Source: Duganella sp. 1224 | GTDB lineage: Bacteria > Pseudomonadota > Gammaproteobacteria > Burkholderiales > Burkholderiaceae_D | NCBI RefSeq assembly: GCF_013408245.1 | Contig: NZ_JACBYS010000001.1 | Location: 868,001-932,000 of the forward strand | Length of the DNA stretch: 64,000 bases | Direction of reading: 5' to 3' | Part shown: one piece after another, positions 42,179-51,347 of the stretch | Position numbering within the stretch: position 1 is the first letter of the stretch | How the letters are laid out: each line of letters opens with the position of its first letter | Made by a program: the position numbers and the translations under genes | Notes under the pieces: generated by a model | What the model was told of the DNA's origin: nothing | Database searches by the model: none | The model's input: only the letters and a program-made list of their open reading frames with translations

Positions 42179-42637
42179 CTATTTTTTGACGGAATTGCGC
42201 ATGATCTTCACCGGCTTGCTGTGCGTATGGGCGGGATCGGCTGGCAGCATGTCGGCCAGCGTCTGCTGGTCGAGCACGTGGAGGAAGGCCTGGGTGGCGG
42301 CGTTGAGCGTGTGTTTGAGTTTGCAGTCGGGCGTCAGCGGGCAGGTGTCGTTGGCGCGGTCGAAGCACTCGGCCATGAAAAAATCGGTTTCGGTCGAGCG
42401 CACCAGCGCGCCGATGTTGATGTCCTTCGGCTCCCTGCCGAGGCGCAGGCCGCCGTTGCGGCCGCGTACCGTCTCCACCAGGCCGGCCAGGCCCAGCTGA
42501 TACACCACTTTCATCAGGTGGTTCTTGGAGATCACGTGCAGGTCGGCGATGTCCTGGATGGTGACCAGCCGATCCCGGTTGGCCGCCAGGTACAGCAGCG
42601 TGCGCAGTGAGTAGTCGGTAAAAGAGGTGAGACGCAT
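42179..42637 (-). CDS. nsrR: Rrf2-family regulator, NsrR-like
   Basis: 152 residues. MRLTSFTDYSLRTLLYLA and HVISKNHLMKVVYQLGLAGL form the winged HTH, and GRNGGLRLG the wing, all closely like NsrR. Three Cys (ECFDRANDTCPLTPDC, spacing C-x7-C-x5-C) should hold a [2Fe-2S] or [4Fe-4S] cluster. E. coli NsrR has C-x4-C-x5-C, so the first loop is longer here. NsrR represses nitric-oxide defence genes. No hmp, norB or similar gene lies in the window. Confidence 0.8.
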   Translation of the reverse strand: MRLTSFTDYSLRTLLYLAANRDRLVTIQDIADLHVISKNHLMKVVYQLGLAGLVETVRGRNGGLRLGREPKDINIGALVRSTETDFFMAECFDRANDTCPLTPDCKLKHTLNAATQAFLHVLDQQTLADMLPADPAHTHSKPVKIMRNSVKK

Positions 42638-42749
42638 GCGGTGTTTCTGGCTTAAGACAGATGAATGCGCCATTTTACATGCTAGTGGGTTATCTTGCGT
42701 ACCGACGCGCAAAGCCAGCCGGTGCAGACTGCCGTCACAAGGAGGCCGT

Positions 42750-43007
42750 ATGGACAACGAAGATGAACGCCGCCGCTTTATCGGCGAACTCTGGCAACGT
42801 TTCGAACAACTGCAGGCGTGGGCGGTGGAGAACTGGCCCGACAAGGAGCATCCGCTGTCGAGCGCGGACTTTGTCGAGTCGCGCAAGGAGATGCTCGGCC
42901 TGCGTAATCCGGCCCAGGCGCCGGGCCGCTCGGCCGCGCAGCGCGAGCCGGAGCCGGAGCAGGGCGGGGCGCAATATATCGACGTGACGCCGGCGCCCTG
43001 GCCATGA
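42750..43007 (+). CDS. Small hydrophilic hypothetical protein
   Basis: 85 residues, starting MDNEDERRRFIGELWQRFEQ, mostly one amphipathic helix with a Pro/Gln-rich tail ending in TPAPWP. AAGGAGG lies just before the ATG, so translation is likely. It is divergent from the NsrR-like gene and directly abuts the Bcr/CflA gene stop. No family is recognised. Confidence 0.65.
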   Translation: MDNEDERRRFIGELWQRFEQLQAWAVENWPDKEHPLSSADFVESRKEMLGLRNPAQAPGRSAAQREPEPEQGGAQYIDVTPAPWP

Positions 43008-44192
43008 TCAGTGGTGGATCACTGGCTTGCCGGTTTGCGCCAGCAGCCAGGCGATCAGGCTGACCACCAGGCTGGCCAGCACGCCCCAGGCCAGGTTCAG
43101 CGCGCTGTCGAACAGCAGCGGCGCCACCAGGCCGGACACCAGCGCGAACAGCAGCATCTGGATGAACGACTGCATCGACGACGCCAGCCCGCTGTTGTTG
43201 GGGAAGTACTCCATGGCGATCAGCGACAACGGCGTCATCGCCAGCGCCAGGCCGAACGAGTAGATGAACAGCGGCATCACGGCCCACGGCACGGCCGCCA
43301 CAAACGCCATGTTGTAGGCGACGTTGATCACGCCGGCGCTGATCATCACCGCAAAGCCCAGCCACACCTGTCCCTTGCGCGAGAACTTGTGCGCGAACTT
43401 GCCGGACAGCGCCGAGCCGATCACCATGCCACTGATCAGCGGCACGAACATCCACGCGAACGCGGTTTCCGGCAAGTGCAGGATGTTCATCACGAAGTAG
43501 GCGGCCGAGCCGATATACAGCGCCACGCCGGCGAAGCACATGCCCACCGCCACCGCCAACAGCAGGAAGTGGTGGTGCGCCAGCACCTTCCAGTAGTTTT
43601 TGGCGATCACGCCGAGGTGGAACGGCTGGCGGTCCTTGGCGGCCAGGCTTTCCGGCAGCGCGCGGAACACCGACACCAGCATCAGCAGGCCAAAGGCGCT
43701 GAGGAACCAGAAGATCGAGCGCCAGCCGTAGCTCACCTGCAGCCAGCCGCCCAGCACCGGCGCGATCGCCGGCGCCAGGCCAAACACCATCATGATATGC
43801 GACAGGATCTTCTGCGCCTGCGCGCCGTCGAAGCGGTCCAGCACAATCGCCCGGCCCACCACCGAGCCGGCGCCGGCGGCCAGGCCCTGCACCACGCGGC
43901 AGGCCAGCAGCACGCCGATGGACGGCGCCATCGCCGCCACCACCGAGGCCGCGATGTAGGCCACCAGCGAGACGATGATCACCGGGCGGCGGCCGAAGGA
44001 GTCGGACAGGGTGCCGTAGAACAGCATCATGAAGGCAAAGCAGAACAGGAACATCGACAGCGTCTGCTGCACCACCAGCGGGCTGGCGTCGAACGCGTGG
44101 GTAATGGCCGGGAAGGACGGCAGATAGGTATCGATGGCCAGCGGCCCGACCATGGACAGGCCGGCCAACAGCAGCGTCAGCAAAATATTCAT
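43008..44192 (-). CDS. Bcr/CflA-family multidrug efflux MFS transporter
   Basis: 394 residues with 12 membrane segments. MVGPLAIDTYLPSFPAIT is the helix-1 signature of Bcr/CflA drug:H+ antiporters, and GTLSDSFGRRPVII and VVQGLAAGAGSVVGRAIVLD are conserved loops. ATG at 44192 is chosen because the first span starts there; a frame-matched ATG at 44222 adds ten residues and neither has a clear ribosome site. It is divergent from the serine acetyltransferase gene. The substrate is unknown (bicyclomycin, cysteine and others are exported by relatives). Confidence 0.88.
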   Translation of the reverse strand: MNILLTLLLAGLSMVGPLAIDTYLPSFPAITHAFDASPLVVQQTLSMFLFCFAFMMLFYGTLSDSFGRRPVIIVSLVAYIAASVVAAMAPSIGVLLACRVVQGLAAGAGSVVGRAIVLDRFDGAQAQKILSHIMMVFGLAPAIAPVLGGWLQVSYGWRSIFWFLSAFGLLMLVSVFRALPESLAAKDRQPFHLGVIAKNYWKVLAHHHFLLLAVAVGMCFAGVALYIGSAAYFVMNILHLPETAFAWMFVPLISGMVIGSALSGKFAHKFSRKGQVWLGFAVMISAGVINVAYNMAFVAAVPWAVMPLFIYSFGLALAMTPLSLIAMEYFPNNSGLASSMQSFIQMLLFALVSGLVAPLLFDSALNLAWGVLASLVVSLIAWLLAQTGKPVIHH

Positions 44193-44341
44193 GAATAGCG
44201 TATTGTTCGGTGGACCCGGCATTTTACGCGATATGCGCCGGCCGCATAAGAATGGCTGAAATCCTTCGTTTGTTCGCGCGCGGCGGGCATTTATGCTCCA
44301 GCGTGGGCGATTGCGCCCAGGCCTACAGAATCAGAGACATT

Positions 44342-45265
44342 ATGACCATAGACACCTTTGACGGCACCTCCGTCAAGCCCACGCACTGGAATCTGGCCAG
44401 TGTGATCGAACAACTGCGCGTCTCGCGCGAGGCCACCCACAACATCCGCCATCACGGGCGGGTGCGCGAGCTGCCGTCGCGCGAGGCGCTGACCACCATC
44501 GTCAACGGCCTGCAGGCGGCGCTGTTCCCGACCCACTACGGCCGTCCCAACCTGACCGACGAGAGCATCGACTTCTTCGTCGGCGACACCCTGAACACCA
44601 CGCTGAACCGGCTGGCCGAGCAGGTGCGGCGCGGGCTGCAGTTCTCGTCCGAGGACGCGATTCCCGACGACGCGGCGCTGACCCGCCAGGCCAACGACAT
44701 CACGCGCCAGTTCGCGGCCGGCCTGCCGGAGATTCGCGGCCTGCTGGTGTCCGACGTGCAGGCGGCGTTTTCCGGCGACCCGGCGGCCACCTCGGTGGCC
44801 GAGATCATGCTGTGCTATCCGGGCACCATCGCCATCCTGTACTACCGCCTGGCGCACAGCCTGCACAGTCTTGGCTCGCCCTTCCTGGCGCGGCTGGTGT
44901 CCGACATCGCCCATTCGCTGACCGGAATCGATATCCACCCGGCGGCGCGGATCGGCGCCAGCTTCTTCATCGACCATGGCACCGGCGTGGTGATCGGCGA
45001 AACCGCCATCATCGGCCAGCGCGTGCGCCTGTACCAGCACGTCACGCTGGGCGCCAAGCGCTTCCCGGCCGACGAGCAGGGCGCGTTGATCAAGGGCGTG
45101 CCGCGCCACCCGATCGTCGAGGACGACGTGGTGATCTACGCCGGCGCCACCATCCTGGGCCGCATCACCATCGGCGCCGGCTCCACCATCGGCGGCAACG
45201 TGTGGCTGACGCAGAGCGTCCCGCCGGGCAGCAACGTCTCGCAGGCGCAGATGCGCAACGACTGA
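44342..45265 (+). CDS. epsC: Serine O-acetyltransferase (EpsC/CysE type)
   Basis: 307 residues. The N-terminal helical domain is followed by hexapeptide repeats of a left-handed beta helix: IHPAARIGASFFIDHGTGVV, IGETAIIGQRVRLYQHVTLG and IGAGSTIGGNVWLT. DHGTGVVIGE carries the catalytic Asp-His. It makes O-acetylserine, the precursor for cysteine and the signal precursor for CysB. It lies next to the organosulfur cluster, which fits a role in cysteine synthesis from released sulfite or sulfide. Confidence 0.9.
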   Translation: MTIDTFDGTSVKPTHWNLASVIEQLRVSREATHNIRHHGRVRELPSREALTTIVNGLQAALFPTHYGRPNLTDESIDFFVGDTLNTTLNRLAEQVRRGLQFSSEDAIPDDAALTRQANDITRQFAAGLPEIRGLLVSDVQAAFSGDPAATSVAEIMLCYPGTIAILYYRLAHSLHSLGSPFLARLVSDIAHSLTGIDIHPAARIGASFFIDHGTGVVIGETAIIGQRVRLYQHVTLGAKRFPADEQGALIKGVPRHPIVEDDVVIYAGATILGRITIGAGSTIGGNVWLTQSVPPGSNVSQAQMRND

Positions 45266-45377
45266 GCGCCGTCTTACATTTGCTTACGCGGGAAACCTGG
45301 TTTATACATCGGATTGGGCCACTGGCGCGTTATAACTCCGGCTGCGGCAATCGCCGCACAACACGAGGACTTATAAC

Positions 45378-45740
45378 ATGACCAAGAAAATCATCTACAC
45401 GGCGGCGCTGGCCGCCGTCATCGGCCTGGGTGGCTGCGCTGAACGCGTGGTCGTACACGATCATCCCGCCACCGTGCGCTACGTGCCGGCGCCGGTGCAG
45501 GAAGTGATCCCGCCGGCGCCGGCGCCGGGCTACGCCTGGGTGCAGGGCCACTGGGCATGGCGCGACCACGGCTGGCAATGGCAGCGCGGCTACTGGTACC
45601 AGGGCCCGTCGCGGCCGATGCCGCCGGTGATTGTGGAAAAGATCACTGTCGCGCCTAGCCCCGCCCACTACTGGGTGCCGGGCCACTGGGCATGGCACCA
45701 CAACGAATGGGTCTGGACCCACGGTCACTGGGAGCGCTGA
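45378..45740 (+). CDS. YXWGXW-repeat lipoprotein
   Basis: 120 residues. A lipoprotein signal peptide ends in LGGC (lipidated Cys near residue 20). Two Trp-rich repeats follow (YAWVQGHWAWRDHGWQWQRG and YWVPGHWAWHHNEWVW), the YXWGXW/WxxGxW family found in many betaproteobacterial envelopes; the function is unknown. It is convergent with the monooxygenase gene and overlaps it by 16 bp at the 3' end. Confidence 0.85.
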   Translation: MTKKIIYTAALAAVIGLGGCAERVVVHDHPATVRYVPAPVQEVIPPAPAPGYAWVQGHWAWRDHGWQWQRGYWYQGPSRPMPPVIVEKITVAPSPAHYWVPGHWAWHHNEWVWTHGHWER

Positions 45741-47047
45741 AACACCTTTTCGCGAAGCGTGCCGGGCGCGTACTCGGTACGGTAACGGCCGCGCCGCTGG
45801 AGTTCCGGCACGATCAGGTCGACCACGTCGCGCATGCTGTCGTGGGCGATGGCGAAGGCGAGGTTGAAGCCGTCGATGCCGGTGTCGTCCTGCCAGGCTT
45901 CCAGCTGGTCGGCGACCTGCGCGGGATCCCCCACCAGCACCGGGCCGCGTCCGCCCAGGCCGATGAATTGCGCGGCTTCGCGCACGGTCCAGCGGCGTTC
46001 CGGGTCGGCCTGGCTGAATGAGGCCAGCGCCGAGCGGCCGGCGTCGGAGTCGATGTAGTCGATGGTCGCGTTCAGCGGGAAGCGGCTGAAGTCGACGCCG
46101 GTCCAGCCGGACAGCAGCGCCAATGCGGCCTCGATGTCGATGTGGTTTTGGTAGTCCGCATGTTTGGCCTCGGCTTCGGCCGCCGTCGGCGCGGTGATGA
46201 TCAGCGCTTGCGCGTAGATTTTCAGGCCGTCGCCATCGCGGCCGGCGGCGCGCACGGCGGCGCGCAGGTCGTCCGCGTATTTTTTCACCACTGTCTTGCT
46301 TGGACCGCTGACGAAGGTGCATTCGGCATGCCGGGCGGCGAATGCGGTGCCGCGCGGCGAGGTGCCGGCCTGGTACAGCAGCGGCGTGCGCTGCGGCGAC
46401 GGTTCGCACAGGTGAAAGCCCGGCACCTTGTAGTATTTGCCTTCGTGGTTGATCGGGTGGATGCGCGACGGATCGGCATACACGCCGCGCTGCTTGTCGT
46501 TGACCACGGCGCCGTCCTCCCAACTCTCTTCCCACAGCTTGCGCACTACCTCCATGTATTCGTCGGCCATGTCGTAGCGTTCGTCGTGGCCCAGTTGCCG
46601 TTGCAAACCGAGGTTGCGGGCGGCGCTGTCCAGGTAGCCGGTGACGATGTTCCAGCCGATGCGGCCGCGTGTCAGGTGGTCCAGCGTGGAGATGCGGCGC
46701 GCGAAGGTGTAGGGATGCTCATACGTCAGCGCGCAGGTGACGCCGAAGCCGAGGTGCGTGGTGGCCTGCGCCATCAGCGGCACCAGCGCCAGCGGATCGT
46801 TCAGCGGCACCTGTACGCCGTGGCGGATGGCCGCCGCCGCGCTGCCTTCGTACACATCGTAGACCCCCAGCACGTCGGCCAGGAAGATGGCGTCGAAGCG
46901 GCCGCGCTCCAGCAGTTGCGCCAGTTCGGTCCAGTGGTCGGGATCCTTGTAGCGGTGGCTGTTGTCGCGCGGGTGCGTCCACAGTCCCGGCGACTGGTGG
47001 CTGACCGTGTTCATTTGGAACGCGTTGAAGCGGATAAGTTTCGGCAT
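45725..47047 (-). CDS. LLM-class FMN-dependent monooxygenase (NtaA/SnaA/DszA/DmoA family)
   Basis: 440 residues of the bacterial luciferase-like fold. RFNAFQMNTVSHQSPGLWTH is the N terminus typical of the NtaA/DszA group, with RGRIGWNIVTGY and YQAGTSPRGTAFAARHAE as conserved FMN sites. These enzymes use FMNH2 from a separate reductase to oxidise sulfones, sulfides or chelators. Its ATG overlaps the metQ stop (TAATG). With SfnB- and Ssu-type genes around it, an organosulfur substrate is likely. Confidence 0.88.
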   Translation of the reverse strand: MPKLIRFNAFQMNTVSHQSPGLWTHPRDNSHRYKDPDHWTELAQLLERGRFDAIFLADVLGVYDVYEGSAAAAIRHGVQVPLNDPLALVPLMAQATTHLGFGVTCALTYEHPYTFARRISTLDHLTRGRIGWNIVTGYLDSAARNLGLQRQLGHDERYDMADEYMEVVRKLWEESWEDGAVVNDKQRGVYADPSRIHPINHEGKYYKVPGFHLCEPSPQRTPLLYQAGTSPRGTAFAARHAECTFVSGPSKTVVKKYADDLRAAVRAAGRDGDGLKIYAQALIITAPTAAEAEAKHADYQNHIDIEAALALLSGWTGVDFSRFPLNATIDYIDSDAGRSALASFSQADPERRWTVREAAQFIGLGGRGPVLVGDPAQVADQLEAWQDDTGIDGFNLAFAIAHDSMRDVVDLIVPELQRRGRYRTEYAPGTLREKVFQRSQ

Positions 47048-47865
47048 TACCGGGTTTTCTCCAGCGCCAGTTGATAGTCGGTCTTGGCGTAGTCGGCGAA
47101 GTACTTGTTGGTCACGTCGAGGAATTCGCGCGAACGGTAGGCGGCGGCAATGTCTTTCGCGAATTGCTTGTCCTTGTCGGCGGTGCGCACGGCAACCAGG
47201 TTGGCGTAGGATGGCGAGATTTTTTCGGTGATCAGCGCGTCCTTCAGTTTCAGGCCCGAGGCCAGCGCGTAATTGCCGTTGACGAAGGCGTAGTCGGCGT
47301 CCTGCAGGGAACGCGGCAACTGCGCCGCCTCCAGCGGCAGCAGCTTGATTTTCCTGAGGTTGGCGGCGATGTCCCTTTCCGATGCCTTGATCGGATCGGT
47401 TTTCTCGCGCAGCTTGATCCAGCCCAGTTGATCCAGCAGCACCAGCGCGCGCGCCTGGTTGGTCGGGTCGTTCGGCAGGGCGACGGTGGTGCCTTCCTTC
47501 ACCTCGTTCAGCGTTTTGTGCTTTTTGCTGTAGATGGCGATGGGCGCGGTGGGAATCTTGATCAGCTCCGACAACGCCAGCTTGTGATCGGCCGAGAATT
47601 TGCTCAGGTAGATAATGTGCTGGAACACGTTGGCGTCCAGCGAGCCCTCGGCCAGCGCGAAGTTGGGCTGGATGTAGTCGTTGAATTCCACCAGCCGCAC
47701 CTTGTAGCCCTGCTTTTCGAGGATGGGCTTGATGCCCAGTTTGATCTGATCCGCATACGGCCCGGAGCTGGTGCCGATGACCAGTTCCTTCGGTTCCCTG
47801 GCGTGGGCGGAGAGGCTGACGGCGAGGGCGGCTGCGGCCAGCAGCAGGTGACGGCGTGTGTTCAT
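47047..47865 (-). CDS. metQ: MetQ/NlpA-family ABC transporter substrate-binding protein
   Basis: 272 residues with a cleavable signal peptide (RRHLLLAAAALAVSLSAHA). The mature part shows the NlpA motifs FNDYIQPNFALAEGSLDANV and FQHIIYLSKF, and PNDPTNQARALVLLDQLGWI. No lipobox Cys is present, unlike E. coli MetQ. It is the binding protein of the adjacent MetI-MetN. The cluster suggests a sulfur compound other than, or besides, methionine. Confidence 0.88.
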   Translation of the reverse strand: MNTRRHLLLAAAALAVSLSAHAREPKELVIGTSSGPYADQIKLGIKPILEKQGYKVRLVEFNDYIQPNFALAEGSLDANVFQHIIYLSKFSADHKLALSELIKIPTAPIAIYSKKHKTLNEVKEGTTVALPNDPTNQARALVLLDQLGWIKLREKTDPIKASERDIAANLRKIKLLPLEAAQLPRSLQDADYAFVNGNYALASGLKLKDALITEKISPSYANLVAVRTADKDKQFAKDIAAAYRSREFLDVTNKYFADYAKTDYQLALEKTR

Positions 47866-47875
47866 GTGGTCCTTG

Positions 47876-48568
47876 TTAGCGTTTGTCGATGCGTTTTGCG
47901 ATGCGGTTGCCGGCGAACTGGATCAGCTGCACCATGATGATCAGGATGGCGACGGTGGCGACCATGATGTCGGTCTCGAAGCGGTAGTAGCCGTAGCGGA
48001 TGGCGAGGTCGCCGATGCCGCCGCCGCCCACCACGCCGGCCACGGCGGAGTAGGACAGGAAGCTGATGGCCAGTACCGTCAGCGCCAGCACCAGGCCGGA
48101 GCGGGCCTCTACCAGCAGCACGCGCAGGATGATCTGGGCTTCCGACGCGCCCATGGCGTGGGCGGCTTCGATCACGCCGCGCGGCACCTCGCGCAGGTTC
48201 TGTTCGACCAGCCGGGCGAAGTAGGGGATGGCGGCGAACGACAGCGGCACGGCGGCGGCCAGCGGCCCGATCGAGGTACCGGCGATGACGCGCGTGAACG
48301 GCACCAGCGCCACCAGCAGGATGATGAACGGGAAGGAGCGCACGGTGTTAACCAGCCATCCCAGTATCAGCGCGGCGGGCCGGTTTTGCAGCGACTGGCC
48401 ATCCGCCACCAGGAATAGCAGGATGCCGAGCGGGCCGCCGATCAGGATGGCGGACGACAGGCCGATGCCGAGCATGATCAGCGTCTGGCCCAGCGCCTCC
48501 CACATTTCCGGCAGCATGGCGACGATGGCGTTGGCTGAGGCGCCCAGCGAGGACAGGAGTTCAGACAT
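47876..48568 (-). CDS. metI: MetI-type ABC permease
   Basis: 230 residues with five or six spans. The EAA loop is VPRGVIEAAHAMGASEAQII; TVRSFPFIILLVALVPFTRV is typical of MetI. Its ATG at 48568 lies 8 bp inside the end of metN. It is followed after 10 bp by metQ. Confidence 0.9.
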   Translation of the reverse strand: MSELLSSLGASANAIVAMLPEMWEALGQTLIMLGIGLSSAILIGGPLGILLFLVADGQSLQNRPAALILGWLVNTVRSFPFIILLVALVPFTRVIAGTSIGPLAAAVPLSFAAIPYFARLVEQNLREVPRGVIEAAHAMGASEAQIILRVLLVEARSGLVLALTVLAISFLSYSAVAGVVGGGGIGDLAIRYGYYRFETDIMVATVAILIIMVQLIQFAGNRIAKRIDKR

Positions 48569-49358
48569 GGGCGGCCTCCACAAGCGGGGCGATGGCGGCC
48601 AGCGCGCGGGCGCCGACGGCGGCAGCCAGTTCGCGGCCCAGCGCCGTGCGGCGCGGCGCGGCGAGGCTGGCCGCGTCGTCCAGCGCGAATTGTTCGGCGA
48701 TGGCGCCGTTGTCGATCACCGCGATGCGGTCGCAGATGTCGCCGATCACGTCCAGCTCATGGCTGACGATGACGATGGTCACGCCCAGCCGCTGGTTGAT
48801 GTCCTTCAGCGTGCCAAGCAGCGCGCGCGTGGTTTCCGCGTCCAGCGCGGACGTCGGCTCATCGCACAGCAGCACCGCCGGCTTGCTGGCCAGCGCGCGG
48901 GCGATCGCCACCCGCTGCTTCTGCCCGCCGGACAGCTGCGCCGGATAGCTCTGCGCCTTGTCCGCCAGCCCCACCAGGTCAAGACAGTCGGCCACGCGCG
49001 CGGCAATTTGCGACTTGGTCTGGCCGCCGTGGATACGCAGCGGGAAGGCCACGTTGTCGAATACGGTGGCGTTCTGCAGCAGGTTAAACTGCTGGAAGAT
49101 CATGCCGATGTTGGCGCGCGCATCGCGCAGCGCGCGCCGGGACAGCGACGTCAGTACGCGGCCATCGACCGTGATCGCGCCGGTATCCGGCCGCTCCAGC
49201 AGGTTGATCAGGCGTAGCAGCGTCGATTTGCCGGCGCCGCTCTTGCCGACCAGGCCAAAGATGTCGCCCTGGCCGATGTCCAGCGAGACGTCGCGCACGG
49301 CCTGAAAGTCGCCGAACGATTTGCTCGCATGCTCGATGCGAATCAGTGGCGTAGTCAT
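48561..49358 (-). CDS. metN: MetN-type ABC ATPase lacking the C-terminal NIL domain
   Basis: 265 residues. Walker A GKSGAGKST, Q-loop MIFQQFNLL, signature LSGGQKQRVAIARAL and Walker B VLLCDEPTSALD are intact. E. coli MetN is about 340 residues because of a regulatory NIL/ACT-like domain that senses methionine; here the protein stops soon after the switch His and lacks it. Feedback inhibition by methionine is therefore unlikely. The start overlaps the upstream oxidoreductase stop (ATGA). Confidence 0.9.
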   Translation of the reverse strand: MTTPLIRIEHASKSFGDFQAVRDVSLDIGQGDIFGLVGKSGAGKSTLLRLINLLERPDTGAITVDGRVLTSLSRRALRDARANIGMIFQQFNLLQNATVFDNVAFPLRIHGGQTKSQIAARVADCLDLVGLADKAQSYPAQLSGGQKQRVAIARALASKPAVLLCDEPTSALDAETTRALLGTLKDINQRLGVTIVIVSHELDVIGDICDRIAVIDNGAIAEQFALDDAASLAAPRRTALGRELAAAVGARALAAIAPLVEAAHV

Positions 49359-50554
49359 CACGAATAAGCGGTCGGTTGCGGCAGCGAGCCATCGAGCGCA
49401 TAGCGGCCGAGGTCGCGGATCTTGTAGTCGACCGGGTCGTGCAGCGTATGCACGCGCACGTTGCGCCAGTAACGGTCGTAGCCAAACCTGGAGGACGTCG
49501 AGCGGGCGCCGGTCAGCTCGAATATCTCGCTGCTGACATCCACGCCGGCCTGGTGGGCCAGTACCTTGGCCTCCGCCACCGACACCGCCAGCTCGCCGCG
49601 CTGCTGTGCGGTGACGGCCGCGCCGAGGCGGAACAGCCGCTCCAGCCCCCGCGCCGCGTGGTCGGCCAGCACCGAGGCCGGACGCAGCTTCAGCCACAGC
49701 TGGCCGAAGCGGTGCTGGATCAGCGGATCGGCGCCGGCCTTGTCCACCCCGGACGCGAACCACGGCCGCGCCTCGTTTGCCAGGTATGCGCGCGCCGCCT
49801 CGAACGCGCCTTCGCCGATGCCGAGGTACAGATTGGCCATGATCAGCTGCGCCACCTGCGAGCGCAGCGTGGCTTGCGCCGTCGGCGTCACCCCGGGCGC
49901 CTGCAGCACCTGGGTGGCCGGCAGCGACACCTGGTGAAAATGCACATTGCCGCTGTCGGTCTGTTTCTGGCCGAAGGCATCCCAGTCTGCCTGCACCGCC
50001 ACGCCGTGCTGGCGCGTCGGCACCACGCCGATCAGCGCCGATTGTGTCGGCGCATGCCAGGCCGAGATGGTCAGCCAGTCCGATCCCACGGAGCCGGACG
50101 AAAAACTCTTGATGCCATCCAGCTGAAAGCCGTAGTCGGCGTCGGTGGCGATGGTGCGCTTGTCCAGCGGGTTGAGGGCGTTGCCCCAGAAAAGGTTCTG
50201 CTCCACGGTCTGCGTCAGGAAACGGCGCTGCTGCTGGGCGGTGCCGTACAACTGGATGCCGGCCAGTTGTAGATGATGGAAGCCGAAGACGTGCGCCAGC
50301 GCGCTGTCGGCGCGCGCCAGGATGCGGATCACCTGGTACACGGTCGGCCAGTCGGCGCCCTGGCCGCCATAGATGGTGGGGATGGACAGCGTGAGCAGGC
50401 CGGATGCGCGTATCCATTCGCGTTCCTGCGCCGCATGGCCGCCGGCCTGGTCGCGCGCGTTGGCGCTGGCGGCGAGGCGTTGCGCCAGTTCGGTGGCGAT
50501 GTGCAGGGGATCGGGCGCCGGGTCGTGCGCCGTTTTAAGCAGTGCTTGAGACAT
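49358..50554 (-). CDS. SfnB/DszC-like acyl-CoA-dehydrogenase-fold oxidoreductase for sulfur acquisition
   Basis: 398 residues of the acyl-CoA dehydrogenase superfamily. IRASGLLTLSIPTIYGGQGA, HVFGFHHLQLAGIQLYG and GIKSFSSGSVGSDWLTISAW are family landmarks; EIFELTGARSTSSRFGYDRY fits the DszC/SfnB flavin-dependent group, which oxygenates sulfur compounds rather than dehydrogenating acyl-CoAs. It is first in the leftward arm, divergent from ssuE. It needs reduced flavin, which SsuE could supply. Confidence 0.85.
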   Translation of the reverse strand: MSQALLKTAHDPAPDPLHIATELAQRLAASANARDQAGGHAAQEREWIRASGLLTLSIPTIYGGQGADWPTVYQVIRILARADSALAHVFGFHHLQLAGIQLYGTAQQQRRFLTQTVEQNLFWGNALNPLDKRTIATDADYGFQLDGIKSFSSGSVGSDWLTISAWHAPTQSALIGVVPTRQHGVAVQADWDAFGQKQTDSGNVHFHQVSLPATQVLQAPGVTPTAQATLRSQVAQLIMANLYLGIGEGAFEAARAYLANEARPWFASGVDKAGADPLIQHRFGQLWLKLRPASVLADHAARGLERLFRLGAAVTAQQRGELAVSVAEAKVLAHQAGVDVSSEIFELTGARSTSSRFGYDRYWRNVRVHTLHDPVDYKIRDLGRYALDGSLPQPTAYS

Positions 50555-50683
50555 GGTATGTCCACGAGAGAGAAAAATTGGTCTTGCCAGTATGAGGACC
50601 GTTGCAAACGCAGTACACGAAGAAATCCGGCTTTCCTTATGCGGAAAATTCATGCTGTGGATTTTGCATATCGAAGCGCAAAA

Positions 50684-50700
50684 CAATTCGTTTTGAATTG
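50684..50700. promoter_or_regulatory. Inverted repeat in the divergent sulfur-cluster promoter region
   Basis: CAATTC, 5 bp, GAATTG. It lies between the two divergent arms (50555-50750), where a CysB or SsuR/Cbl-type activator would be expected to bind. No firm -35/-10 pair was assigned. Confidence 0.35.
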
Positions 50701-50750
50701 AATAGTGTGGATTTATGCTGAACGCCACCATCAAAACAGGGGACCACACC

Positions 50751-51338
50751 ATGAGTATCCTTCTCGTCAGCGGCAGTCCGGCCGCGCCTTCGAGCACTGG
50801 CCGTCTGCTGGACCACGTCGGCGACAAGCTGGCCGCGCTGGGCCATCGTCACAGCAAGCTGCAAGTGCGCGACCTGCCGGCCAAGGCGCTGCTGCACGCG
50901 GACTTCACCGACCTGGCGCTGAAGCGCGCGGTGGACGCGGTGGCCGAGGCGGATGCGATCGTGATCGCCACGCCGATCTACAAGGCGGCCTACACCGGCC
51001 TGCTGAAAGCCTTTCTTGATCTGCTGCCGCAGGATGGCCTGAAAGACAAGCTGGTGCTGCCGCTGGCCACCGGCGGCAGCCAGTCGCACATGCTGGCGCT
51101 GGACTACGCGCTGCGCCCGGTGCTGCACGCGCTGGACGCGCGCCAGGTCTATACCAGCATCTACGCCACCTCGCAGCAACTGGCGTGGAACGACGTCAGC
51201 GGCCTGACGGTCGATCCGGCCATCGCCTGGCGCGTACAGGCCGGCGTGGACGCGCTGTCGGCGGGGCTGAACGCGCTGCGCCAGCAGCCGGAAGACGTGT
51301 TTGTGGCGCAGGCGCAGCCTGTCCGCCTGGCGCGCTAG
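50751..51338 (+). CDS. ssuE: NADPH-dependent FMN reductase
   Basis: 195 residues of the flavodoxin-like fold: SILLVSGSPAAPSSTGRLLD at the start, ATPIYKAAYTGLLKAFLDLL and PLATGGSQSHMLALDYALRP are SsuE motifs. It reduces FMN for the alkanesulfonate monooxygenase. ATG at 50751 has AGGGGA upstream. It is first in the rightward ssuEADCB operon, with 9 bp to ssuA. Confidence 0.93.
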   Translation: MSILLVSGSPAAPSSTGRLLDHVGDKLAALGHRHSKLQVRDLPAKALLHADFTDLALKRAVDAVAEADAIVIATPIYKAAYTGLLKAFLDLLPQDGLKDKLVLPLATGGSQSHMLALDYALRPVLHALDARQVYTSIYATSQQLAWNDVSGLTVDPAIAWRVQAGVDALSAGLNALRQQPEDVFVAQAQPVRLAR

Positions 51339-51347
51339 GGAGGCACG

